From: Subsaxibacter sp. CAU 1640
GTDB taxonomy: Bacteria; Bacteroidota; Bacteroidia; Flavobacteriales; Flavobacteriaceae
DNA length: 64,000 nucleotides
Direction of reading: 5' to 3'
Assembly (NCBI RefSeq): GCF_023156585.1
Contig: NZ_JALNMI010000001.1
Location: 124,001 to 188,000 of the forward strand
A model generated the notes under the pieces. It searched no databases, had not been told where the DNA came from, and saw nothing but the letters and a program-made list of their open reading frames with translations. The position numbers were made by a program, and so were the translations under genes. This document shows positions 37,098 to 45,169 of the stretch, one piece after another. Within the stretch, counting starts at the first letter, position 1. Each line of letters starts with the position of its first letter.

Positions 37098-37865
37098 TTA
37101 TTTGAAATAATCACCAAGTGATGGTACTTTTTTGCGAAGTTCCTCAACAGCGAGCTTGGCAACTTCCGTCGCTCCAAGCACAGATAGATGGGTGTCATCG
37201 GTTTTTCCTTCTGGATAGTAAGGAATGGCATTAGGAAGGTAATGCAAATGCAACGTCTTTGAGCCTTCCGCACCATAGGATTCTTCGAGCTGCTCGGTGA
37301 GGTATTGCAAGTCAATCAACGGAACATCAAGGTCTTGTGCTACGAGTCGTACTTCCATCGGATAGACGCCGTGCGTATCTACAAGCGTTCCGTCTGCGTT
37401 GAAATTCCGGCGGACGATAGACGTAAATAGCACTGGCATAGCACCTTTACTGCGCGATTCTTCAACAAATTTGATGAGGTTATTCCGATACGAAGTATGC
37501 GGATTCGTATAGCGCTTTGGGTCGTTCACTTTTTGGTCATTGTGTCCAAACTGGATAAACACAAAATCCCCTTTTTTGAGTTGTTTCATTACAGAATCCC
37601 AACGTTTTTCATTGATAAAACTGCGTGTACTTCGACCATTGACAGCGTGGTTAAAAACCGTTGCGCTATTGGTTAGGAATTCTGGCAATAGCTGTGCCCA
37701 TCCTCGCTCTGGATTTTCTTCAGGATTAGGCTTATTTGCCATTGTCGAATCCCCGATCGTATGAATATTGATACTTGTAACTCTTCCAGAGTCATCTTCA
37801 TTTTTGGAAGTGTCTTTACAAGCCACTAAAAAGACGAGCAGTAGCAATAACTTAAATACCTTCAT
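37098..37865 (-). CDS. CE12-type rhamnogalacturonan acetylesterase, lipoprotein
   Basis: The frame is open from 37898, but the ATG at 37865 gives a proper lipoprotein signal (MKVFKLLLLL, lipobox LVAC at Cys16) and a 14-nt overlap with the upstream gene, so it is preferred (255 residues). It is an SGNH hydrolase with TIGDSTMA (Ser40), AVNGRSTRS (oxyanion Gly/Asn region), IQFGHND (Asn) and DDTHLSVLGA (Asp/His). It should remove O-acetyl groups from rhamnogalacturonan or homogalacturonan. It is followed by GH28 after 9 nt. The residues after the cysteine (KDTSKNEDD) are acidic and could favour surface display. Confidence 0.9.
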   Translation of the reverse strand: MKVFKLLLLLVFLVACKDTSKNEDDSGRVTSINIHTIGDSTMANKPNPEENPERGWAQLLPEFLTNSATVFNHAVNGRSTRSFINEKRWDSVMKQLKKGDFVFIQFGHNDQKVNDPKRYTNPHTSYRNNLIKFVEESRSKGAMPVLFTSIVRRNFNADGTLVDTHGVYPMEVRLVAQDLDVPLIDLQYLTEQLEESYGAEGSKTLHLHYLPNAIPYYPEGKTDDTHLSVLGATEVAKLAVEELRKKVPSLGDYFK

Positions 37866-39870
37866 ACCATTGTTTTTTTGATGACTTATTGGTTTCACCT
37901 AAAACTGTCTCTAGTGTGTACTGTTTTGCTTCTGAAGCTTTCAATTGATAAGACCAAAGCACACGTTGTTTTGGTTGGAAGCCATCTCCTTTGTTTTGGT
38001 ATTCTGCATAAAAAGAGGTTTGCTCTGCTTCAGGTTTATCCCAATTATGCCATCCTTCAGGAAGAATATGGTTGCCCAAATCACAGTCGATAAAAACCGT
38101 TTTTGCGTAAATGCGCCAAGGCCTTCCAAGGTAAACTTTACTAACATCAGCATCTGCCGTAATCTTACAATTTTTAAACACATAGCCGTAGGTAGTATCC
38201 TTCGGGGTAGAGGCGGCAGTAATATATGAGTTCTTTTTACTATTAATGGTGCAATTATCGAAGAATGCTGTGGCGCTTCCGAAGATGAAATCGGTCGTCC
38301 CTTCGATATAACAGTCCTTAAAATATTGGCGTCCATTACCCGAAGCGTAGAGTGTATCTTGATTGCCCAAAATACGACAGTTCACAATTGCCACCCGATT
38401 GGAGAATACTGATAATGCAACTGCCTGCCCAACATCACCTGAAGAATTCTCAATGGTAAGATTCTTTGCGATGAAATCATCCGCCTCTACAAGCAAGGTA
38501 TAGGTATAAAAGGTGCTGTTGCGACCCATCCCAACCTTGTTAAAGTAATCATCGTAGGTGATAATGGTTTGCTCTTTACTTTCTCCTACAAGTGTGATGT
38601 TCGTGTTCCATTCGTGTACTTTCACTTTCTCCTTATAAATGCCATTCTTGATGAATATAGTAATTTTTTCATACGGAAAAGATTTGCTGTTATTGATGGC
38701 TTCTTGGACTGTACGATAATCACCCGAACCGTCGGCTGCTACCGTTACGTTGAAAGGGTCTTCAGGCGTTGTTTGTTGTGAATCGTCATTTTTTTTTACG
38801 TTATGTGCCTCTGCCCAGCGGTCGAATTTTTTAAGCACTTCTTTTGGTTCGTTGGTGTACCAAGCATACCCATTTCGGCGTTCAGCTCCAATTTCATCAA
38901 GACTATATTTTTTAATACCGTCGCGGTCACAGAAAAATGGCGTGTTATTGTGCAGTTCCATAAAGCGTGCCCAAAGTGGAGGAGCGTCTGCATCAGCAAC
39001 CATTTTTTTGTCAATGACCTTACCTTTTTCGTTATACACACGTTCTTCACGGAGTCCAGTAATTTTCACACGTTCGAACCAATCGTGGGCACTAGTTACC
39101 GCCCGAATGACCTCTGGCGAGGGATTGTCGAGACTCATCAACAACAAAACAATCTTGGCAGACTCCTTGCCGCTCAAAGAAGGAAGCTCATAAGCACGCG
39201 CCTTGGCAGGTTGCAATGTTACTTCGTCATGCTGTGCACACCACGCCGTGAGTTTACCGTTTTGTACATATTGGGTTTTAATGATGCAGTCAATACCTTT
39301 ATTGAAAGCTACTTCCGCTTTCTGAATGGTTTCTTCGGAAGGTGCGATTGAATAATAATCCGTACGGTTTTTAATTTCCTGAAGCACCTTCATAATATTC
39401 ACCATAGAATCATCATTATAGGTGATATGCGAATAATACTTATTCTCTGGATAGGGATAAAATTGTGGCCAACCACCATTATCATACTGTGCTTTCAACA
39501 AGTAATTGAGCCCATCAAGGAACGCTTGCTTGTAACGTTCCTCGGGAAAATGGCGATACACTTTAGAAAGAAAGAGCATTTCCTGATACGTCGCACCATT
39601 ATCTGTTGTGGCACCATCAGCCTTCGACTTTAATTCACGCAATTTCTGCTTATCCTCGTTTGATAATGGCTCTTGCATCTGGATATTCTTTGGCCAACCA
39701 CCAATATCACGTTGATATAAAAGCACATTATCCGCAATTTGCTTCACGTCAGAAGTCTTGTAATAGGCTTCATCTCCTTTATAAATAATGTCGCGCCAAG
39801 ACTTATCGTGCACTTGCGAATGCACTTGCAAGGAAATCAATGCAGTAAGGATAAATAAGTAAAATTTCAT
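37852..39870 (-). CDS. PL10 pectate lyase fused to CE8 pectin methylesterase
   Basis: This 672-residue two-enzyme protein has a signal peptide (about 1-18). The PL10 pectate lyase domain (about 25-355) shows DIGGWPKNIQM (55-65), NDDSMVNIMKVLQEI and KARAYELPSLSG. A short polar linker (NDDSQQTTPED, about 361-371) leads to the CE8 domain (about 373-660) with GNQDTLYA (Asp505), TTDFIFGSA (Asp527) and LGRPW (Arg583). The enzyme would de-methylate homogalacturonan and cleave it by beta-elimination in one polypeptide. Its start overlaps the oxidoreductase stop by 4 nt and its end overlaps the CE12 start. There is no sorting domain, so it is probably periplasmic. Confidence 0.92.
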   Translation of the reverse strand: MKFYLFILTALISLQVHSQVHDKSWRDIIYKGDEAYYKTSDVKQIADNVLLYQRDIGGWPKNIQMQEPLSNEDKQKLRELKSKADGATTDNGATYQEMLFLSKVYRHFPEERYKQAFLDGLNYLLKAQYDNGGWPQFYPYPENKYYSHITYNDDSMVNIMKVLQEIKNRTDYYSIAPSEETIQKAEVAFNKGIDCIIKTQYVQNGKLTAWCAQHDEVTLQPAKARAYELPSLSGKESAKIVLLLMSLDNPSPEVIRAVTSAHDWFERVKITGLREERVYNEKGKVIDKKMVADADAPPLWARFMELHNNTPFFCDRDGIKKYSLDEIGAERRNGYAWYTNEPKEVLKKFDRWAEAHNVKKNDDSQQTTPEDPFNVTVAADGSGDYRTVQEAINNSKSFPYEKITIFIKNGIYKEKVKVHEWNTNITLVGESKEQTIITYDDYFNKVGMGRNSTFYTYTLLVEADDFIAKNLTIENSSGDVGQAVALSVFSNRVAIVNCRILGNQDTLYASGNGRQYFKDCYIEGTTDFIFGSATAFFDNCTINSKKNSYITAASTPKDTTYGYVFKNCKITADADVSKVYLGRPWRIYAKTVFIDCDLGNHILPEGWHNWDKPEAEQTSFYAEYQNKGDGFQPKQRVLWSYQLKASEAKQYTLETVLGETNKSSKKQWYEGI

Positions 39871-40910
39871 ATAGCTATAACTTGTTTTTCTGTATTGCTT
39901 TTTAATGCGGCTTCAATCACTCGGATGACCTGCGCGCCTTCTTCAGCCGTTACTGGTAAAGGTTTTTGATGACGAATCGCTTCATAAATACCATTATAAT
40001 AGGCCATATAGTCTCCAATTTCTGAAGAAACGGAATCCTTGTGCGATTTGCCATCCTTCATTATATGTAATAATCCTTGTTCTGAATCAGGCTCTACACC
40101 CCAATTCGATGTATTCGGTTTTATTCCCTTTTGAAGTTCGCCTTCCTGAATGTCGGATTTTGTTTTTATAAATGAACCATTACTACCGTGCAATTGATAA
40201 GCAGGTAAAGCTTCACGCACAAAATAACTTGATTTCAATGTCACTAAATGCTGTTCATAATAAAGTTTTACATCAAAATAATCTGTGACTTTTGAATTGT
40301 GCCGAAATGTATCCATATGAGCAAAAACGGCTTTCGGCATACCAAACAATTGCAAAGATTGGTCAATCAAATGAGAACCCAAATCATAAAGACTACCAAC
40401 GGCTTCAGTTGGTGTTTCCTTATGCACTTTATAACTCAATCCTGGGTCAAAACGGTCATAATGAAACTCTGCTTCTACAATCTCACCCAAGATTCCAGAA
40501 TCCACTATTTTCTTAACGGTTTTAAAATCACTATCCCATCGACGATTGTGATATACTGACATCAAAACATAGTTATCCTTTGCCAATGCTATCAATTCTT
40601 CTGCTTCAGAGACTGTGGCTGTGAACGGTTTTTCAACCACAAGATGTTTGCCAGCTTTGATAATCTGCTTCGCAAAATCATAATGAGTAATGTTTGGTGT
40701 ATTGAGAATGACCAATTCGATATTTATATCTTCCAGCATTGCTTCAAGACTTCGAAAAGTTTTGATGTTAGGATATGCTTTTTCGGCCAAATTTTTACTG
40801 CGTTCCAAAACGCCATACAAATTAAAACTAGGATTGACATCTATAAAAGGTGCGTGAAAAAGGTGTCCGCTCATCCCAAAGGAGCATAATGCTGTATTGA
40901 TTGGCTGCAT
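39867..40910 (-). CDS. Gfo/Idh/MocA-family NAD(P)-dependent oxidoreductase
   Basis: The ATG at 40910 is preferred over the far-upstream 40943. It begins MQPINTALCSFGMSG, giving the Rossmann entry GMSGHLFHAPF, and lies 4 nt after the cupin stop. The product has 347 residues. The family motif EKPF (about 97-100) with the preceding GKHLVV, the YHNRRWDSD segment and the C-terminal beta-sheet domain are typical of Gfo/Idh/MocA. No signal peptide means a cytoplasmic role. In a pectin operon it might reduce or oxidise a uronate or keto-sugar, but the substrate is not evident and inositol- or glucose-type specificities exist in the family. It overlaps the PL10-CE8 gene by 4 nt. Confidence 0.85.
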   Translation of the reverse strand: MQPINTALCSFGMSGHLFHAPFIDVNPSFNLYGVLERSKNLAEKAYPNIKTFRSLEAMLEDINIELVILNTPNITHYDFAKQIIKAGKHLVVEKPFTATVSEAEELIALAKDNYVLMSVYHNRRWDSDFKTVKKIVDSGILGEIVEAEFHYDRFDPGLSYKVHKETPTEAVGSLYDLGSHLIDQSLQLFGMPKAVFAHMDTFRHNSKVTDYFDVKLYYEQHLVTLKSSYFVREALPAYQLHGSNGSFIKTKSDIQEGELQKGIKPNTSNWGVEPDSEQGLLHIMKDGKSHKDSVSSEIGDYMAYYNGIYEAIRHQKPLPVTAEEGAQVIRVIEAALKSNTEKQVIAI

Positions 40911-40914
40911 AAAC

Positions 40915-41352
40915 TTAATTTTGATTGTACTTTTTAATGACAAGATACTTCAATTCTGTGTCACCAACATTACGAATACCGTGCAAAGAATTCGGCGGAC
41001 AATAAAAGCTAGTATAAGGTCCAGCGACTCTAGTATCACCATCCAGAAAAAATTCCGCAGTACCCTCGAGTACAAAAAAGAATTCGTCCTCTTTATGACG
41101 ATGCGGTTCGTGTGTGGCCATTTTGGGCGCAACCACACTCAATTTCAAAGTTCTACCATCCAAAAAATCCTTGTCAGCAAACCAATATTGATAGCCAACT
41201 TTAGTTTTGACCGTTTCTTCCATATCAAAAGAATTTACACAATTGTCTATTGTAAACTTTTCAACGGAAGATTTTGGTTCATTTTTCGATTCTTGTGAAA
41301 ACACAAAGTCGATAGAAAAACACATCAAACAAATTAACACAAATTGTTTCAT
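40915..41352 (-). CDS. Secreted cupin protein
   Basis: The ATG at 41352 is chosen because it gives a signal peptide (MKQFVLICLMCFSIDFVFSQ) and leaves the operator at 41362-41375 upstream. The longer frame from 41376 would put the operator inside the gene. The product has 145 residues. A single cupin domain (about 55-143) has the metal pattern HEPHRHKEDEFFFVLEG with two His and a Glu, then GPYTSFYCPPNSLHGIRN with a late His. KdgF-type cupins open unsaturated galacturonate rings, so a similar periplasmic role in pectin breakdown is attractive. This is inference, since cupins are very diverse. It is the first gene of the minus pectin operon. Confidence 0.78.
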   Translation of the reverse strand: MKQFVLICLMCFSIDFVFSQESKNEPKSSVEKFTIDNCVNSFDMEETVKTKVGYQYWFADKDFLDGRTLKLSVVAPKMATHEPHRHKEDEFFFVLEGTAEFFLDGDTRVAGPYTSFYCPPNSLHGIRNVGDTELKYLVIKKYNQN

Positions 41353-41361
41353 AACAGATTC

Positions 41362-41375
41362 TGTAATCGATTGCA
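41362..41375. promoter_or_regulatory. Pectin operator before the cupin operon
   Basis: TGTAATCGATTGCA is a near-perfect palindrome, with one mismatched pair, 9 nt before the chosen cupin start. On the minus strand TATATTTA (41376-41383), one base off the TAnnTTTG -7 box, abuts it directly, so a bound repressor would cover the start of transcription. Confidence 0.75.
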
Positions 41376-41513
41376 TAAATATAAAGATAATTTACAAAAA
41401 ACGAAATTTCAAACTCCCAAAATGCTATTTCTGTTAATTTCAACGAATAAATTCTCTCAATTTATCAAAATTTGATTAAATAATTTGGATAATTGAAAAA
41501 ATACGCATACATA

Positions 41514-41527
41514 TGCAATCGATTACA
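41514..41527. promoter_or_regulatory. Pectin operator before the first PL1 gene
   Basis: TGCAATCGATTACA lies 35 nt before the PL1 start. A -7-like TACATATG (41508-41515), one base off consensus, overlaps its first two bases. Confidence 0.75.
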
Positions 41528-41562
41528 TAATTATTTTAGTATGAACTAACTTTAATGTTTTT

Positions 41563-44043
41563 ATGAAAAAAACTTTACTTTATTTGTTCGTCTTTTTTGC
41601 ATTTATAGAAATGAATGCACAGACGGTAACCATCACGCAATCTGTAGGATGGCTTGAATCTGCCTATGTAACTTGGGATCCTGTCGCTGGTGCTGATAGT
41701 TACAATGTCTATTACTCCGGAAACGGGTTTACCAATCAACAAATCGACACGCAACTTATCCGTAATTACGGAAGTTATTATCGTGCCGATGTATTAGGGC
41801 TTGCAGCTGGAACATATACTATTAATGTTGTTCCGGTTACAGCAGGTGTAGAAGGCACTGCCACAACTTCGAGCAGTATCACGGTTTTGGCTCACGACCG
41901 TAATGGATTTGCCCACGAAGGCGGCCACGTTCCTGGCGCTTATAATCTTGACGGGACCTTAAAGGCAAATGCTGTGGTGATCTATATTACCGAAAATTCC
42001 AAGAATACGGTATCACTAAATGTCATTGGCGCCACTTCAAATCCGTGTGTCGGACTTCAAACAATTCTAGATGGGTTTAAAAGAGGTGATGATGACAGAC
42101 CTCTTGCCGTACGTTTAATTGGTAACATTACCGACCTTAATTATATGTTGAATGGTGATATTGTCATCGAAAATGAGAATAACCCTTTAGGAAGTATCAC
42201 TTTTGAAGGTGTGGGCTCTGATGCCACTGTCAATGGTTGGGGATTAAGAATCAAGAGAGGTACCAACATTGAAGTAAGGAATTTAGGTTTTATGCTTACC
42301 AATGCAAGCGAAGGTGATAACGTGGGGCTACAGCAAGATAATGACCACGTTTGGGTTCATAATTGCGATATGTTTTATGGAGCACCAGGAGGTGATGCCG
42401 ACCAAGCAAAAGGCGATGGAGCGTTGGACTGTAAACGTTCAACTTATGTGACAATGTCCTACAATCACTTTTGGGATACAGGCAAAAGTAATTTATTGGG
42501 TTTAAGTGAAAATACAACCACAGGTCTCTATATAACTTATCATCACAACTGGTATGACCATTCAGATTCGAGACATCCAAGGGTTCGTTTTTATTCTGCC
42601 CATATTTACAATAATTACTTTGACGGAAATGCAAAATATGGTTCAGGTTCTACCGAAGGTTCTTCTCTATTTGTTGAAGGAAACTTATTTAGGAACTGCA
42701 AATATCCTATGCTGACCTCACAGCAAGGAACCGACATTTATAATGGTGCCCAGGGTACTTTTTCAGGTGAAGATGGAGGCTTTATAAAGGCCTATAATAA
42801 TGATATTACTGGAGCCACGCGATTTGTTCCTTACGATGCGGCAAACTATCCAGTTCAATTTGATGCTTATGTTGCGAGTACAAGGAATGAAGTAGTGAGC
42901 AATTCCATCTCTTCTTATCAAGGCGGTAATACTTATAATAATTTTGATACTGACCCTTCTCTGTATATAAATTCTTTGATTATTGATACACCAATAGAGG
43001 CAAGAGATAAGGTGATGCAGTATTCTGGTCGCGTTTCGGGAGGTGATATCAATTGGAATTTCAATAACGCGATCGATGACACCTCATCAGCATTGAACAC
43101 TGGGTTGGCAGCTCTATTGAATAATTACACGTCAGGTTTGGTCTGCATACAAGGCGATGCGTCAGGAAATGGCAGCACACAAACACTTACAGTACCAAAC
43201 AATAATGAGCAATGGGTGGACGAAGGAACAGCTATCAGCGATATGATTTTTGTTTGGGGTGGAGACGCTACAAATGCAACGGTGAATGGGTTGCCTTCTT
43301 CTGGGATCAATTACACCATCGACGTAAACACTAAATCTGTTACCGTTTTCGGAACACCAACAGCAAATGTCAACTTTACTGTTGTTACAAGCGGTCCAGC
43401 AGGCTCACCTGTAACTGGAAATGGCAGTATTTCTATCAACGGACTTCCGAATGGTGATGAAATACATAATTTTACTGCTTCAGGTTTGAACAGTAGTTAT
43501 TACACTTTTACGTCAGCCAATATGAATTCTACTCCTGGGAATACAACTTACGATGGCTTGACTTTAACAGCAAGGCTAAAGATAGAATCATCTACCAATA
43601 TTGCTTACACAACAAATTCTGAATCGACTTTAACATTGGTTTTTGATCCAGGATTCAGCGGAACCATTAAACTAGATGGAGTCAATTATACGGCTAGCAA
43701 TGGTGTTTTGAGCATTCCATCTGTGCCAGTGGGTACACATAACATAACAAAAGGAAATGTCGCGAATTTGTATTACATCAAAACTCAATTTACATTAGGA
43801 GTAGATGAGCACTCTACAAATCCTGCACTAGTTATTCATCCAAATCCTGTAACAAAGGTTTTAAATATACAATTCAATGATGACATACAAACTGTGTTAA
43901 TTTATGATGTGCTTGGCCATTTGATAAAAACTATCAAAGGTAATGTTCGAACAATTGAAACAGACAATTTAAGTTCAGGTCACTATCTTATGAAAGTACA
44001 AACGCACAAAGGTATTCTAACTAAAAAGTTTGTCAAGTATTGA
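41563..44043 (+). CDS. Secreted PL1 pectate lyase with T9SS sorting domain
   Basis: This 826-residue extracellular lyase has a signal peptide (about 1-20) and an FN3-like N-terminal domain (about 21-110, with VTWDPVAGADSYNVYYS). The PL1 beta-helix (about 112-480) shows DHVWVHNCDMF (261-271), GDGALDCKRSTYVTMSYNHF for the calcium and backbone region, and RHPRVR, a RxPxxR motif with Arg337 catalytic. Ig-like domains follow (about 530-740), then a T9SS C-terminal sorting domain (about 755-826, with VIHPNPV and the ending KKFVKY). It should cut de-esterified homogalacturonan outside the cell. It forms a single-gene unit between its own operator and a terminator. Confidence 0.92.
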   Translation: MKKTLLYLFVFFAFIEMNAQTVTITQSVGWLESAYVTWDPVAGADSYNVYYSGNGFTNQQIDTQLIRNYGSYYRADVLGLAAGTYTINVVPVTAGVEGTATTSSSITVLAHDRNGFAHEGGHVPGAYNLDGTLKANAVVIYITENSKNTVSLNVIGATSNPCVGLQTILDGFKRGDDDRPLAVRLIGNITDLNYMLNGDIVIENENNPLGSITFEGVGSDATVNGWGLRIKRGTNIEVRNLGFMLTNASEGDNVGLQQDNDHVWVHNCDMFYGAPGGDADQAKGDGALDCKRSTYVTMSYNHFWDTGKSNLLGLSENTTTGLYITYHHNWYDHSDSRHPRVRFYSAHIYNNYFDGNAKYGSGSTEGSSLFVEGNLFRNCKYPMLTSQQGTDIYNGAQGTFSGEDGGFIKAYNNDITGATRFVPYDAANYPVQFDAYVASTRNEVVSNSISSYQGGNTYNNFDTDPSLYINSLIIDTPIEARDKVMQYSGRVSGGDINWNFNNAIDDTSSALNTGLAALLNNYTSGLVCIQGDASGNGSTQTLTVPNNNEQWVDEGTAISDMIFVWGGDATNATVNGLPSSGINYTIDVNTKSVTVFGTPTANVNFTVVTSGPAGSPVTGNGSISINGLPNGDEIHNFTASGLNSSYYTFTSANMNSTPGNTTYDGLTLTARLKIESSTNIAYTTNSESTLTLVFDPGFSGTIKLDGVNYTASNGVLSIPSVPVGTHNITKGNVANLYYIKTQFTLGVDEHSTNPALVIHPNPVTKVLNIQFNDDIQTVLIYDVLGHLIKTIKGNVRTIETDNLSSGHYLMKVQTHKGILTKKFVKY

Positions 44044-44063
44044 TTTAGAATCTATACTAAAAC

Positions 44064-44097
44064 AAAAAGCCTTCTGATAAACGGAAGGCTTTTTTTT
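44064..44097 (+). terminator. Terminator after the first PL1 gene
   Basis: AAAAAGCCTTC (44064-44074) pairs with GAAGGCTTTTT (44084-44094) around a 9-nt loop, inside a run of T. It lies 20 nt after the PL1 stop. Confidence 0.85.
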
Positions 44098-44178
44098 CGA
44101 CAGGTTGATCCGAATTTACACCACTATCGAGACCTTATTTATTTCAATAAAGATCAATGTACAATGACTATAATAGAT

Positions 44179-44208
44179 AAAAAAAGACGCCTTAAAAATT
44201 TCAAGGCG
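44179..44208 (-). terminator. Terminator after the orphan secreted protein
   Basis: On the minus strand CGCCTT (44203-44208) pairs with AAGGCG (44188-44193) around a 9-nt loop, followed by TCTTTTTTTATC. It faces the previous terminator across about 80 nt in which nothing else was recognised. Confidence 0.7.
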
Positions 44209-44258
44209 CCATAAATTGGATTTAACCTAAAAATATTAACTCAACTGTATTTTATGTT

Positions 44259-45056
44259 CTACTGAACTAACAATTTTACTGATTTTTGTCCCTCGTTTGT
44301 TTTTATTGTAGCAATATAAAAACCTGTGTTTAAGCTAAAGCTGGTATCAGTATTTGTATTTACAGTTTTAACCAATGCACCTGTCAGAGCATAGATGCTT
44401 ATTTCTGAATTGCTTCTTACATTCGAAACATAAACTGTGTCTCCGATAGCCTTTACATTTGTTGAAACACCCTCAACCAAATCATTTGTACCTAAAAGAG
44501 TACTGCTGATTTCCAGTTTGTATAAATTGTAAGCATTTCCAGCAAATAAAACATATAGGTTTCCTGCTCCACCTAGATAATCTGCTTCCATATATTGAGG
44601 ATCTGTATCACCCAAACCAACATAGTGAGTTACTTCAGAAGTACCGTCAGTAACCCATAAATCACGAGGCGTACTTGTACCACTTTGTCTAAACCAAACC
44701 TTCACAGCAACTGGTCCATCTACTGGAAAGGTCAAATAACGTCGCGTTGGTAAGAATGTTACACCATCTGAAGGATCAATGCCACTATTGCCACCAGCTT
44801 TCCAGCGATTTACGCTAGTGTACTCGTCTGCTGTTCCAGCAAACCAAGTCGCGCTGTTAGCTTCGACTATTCCAAAACCAGAACCTCCTTCTGGAACTTG
44901 AGTCAATCCATCGACTGTGGTAGTCTCGGTTAAAGCTGTTGGATTCTCTGGCCAATTGACGGTGTCGTTGCCAAAATCCCACACCTTATCCTGTGCTTTA
45001 ATAGTGACAACACAAAATAAAAATGGCATTACAATAAAAAGTAGTTTTTGTTTCAT
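44259..45056 (-). CDS. Orphan T9SS-secreted protein, possible pectin-binding module
   Basis: This 265-residue protein has a signal peptide (about 1-21), one beta-rich module (about 22-185, starting DKVWDFGNDTVNWPEN) and a T9SS sorting domain (about 190-265, ending KSVKLLVQ). No catalytic motif was recognised. The module resembles the segment of the neighbouring CE8 protein that starts DVWDFGAEQLD, sharing the VWDFG opening, an RYLT strand and a final (V/Y)xLxK/R-type strand. It could therefore be a stand-alone copy of that module. It has its own promoter with two operator copies and its own terminator, so it is expressed as a single gene. A carbohydrate-binding role is inference only. Confidence 0.6.
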   Translation of the reverse strand: MKQKLLFIVMPFLFCVVTIKAQDKVWDFGNDTVNWPENPTALTETTTVDGLTQVPEGGSGFGIVEANSATWFAGTADEYTSVNRWKAGGNSGIDPSDGVTFLPTRRYLTFPVDGPVAVKVWFRQSGTSTPRDLWVTDGTSEVTHYVGLGDTDPQYMEADYLGGAGNLYVLFAGNAYNLYKLEISSTLLGTNDLVEGVSTNVKAIGDTVYVSNVRSNSEISIYALTGALVKTVNTNTDTSFSLNTGFYIATIKTNEGQKSVKLLVQ

Positions 45057-45072
45057 TTTTTAAAAGTATTTA

Positions 45073-45104
45073 GTTAATCGATTACACAATTGTAATCGAT
45101 TACC
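45073..45104. promoter_or_regulatory. Tandem pectin operators before the orphan gene
   Basis: Two copies lie 18 bp apart, centre to centre: GTTAATCGATTACA (45073-45086) and TGTAATCGATTACC (45091-45104). On the minus strand TATTTTGG (45103-45110), one base off the -7 consensus, overlaps the second. The first lies 16 nt before the start codon. Confidence 0.75.
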
Positions 45105-45169
45105 AAAATACTAATAAATTTTTATAAAATCATATTTTTTTAACAAAAAAGTGCAGTGGCCAATAAGCC

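Noticed and set aside
38750-39351. Plus-strand open frames opposite the PL10-CE8 gene
   Set aside because: They are antisense shadows of a gene with complete catalytic motifs and show no family features.
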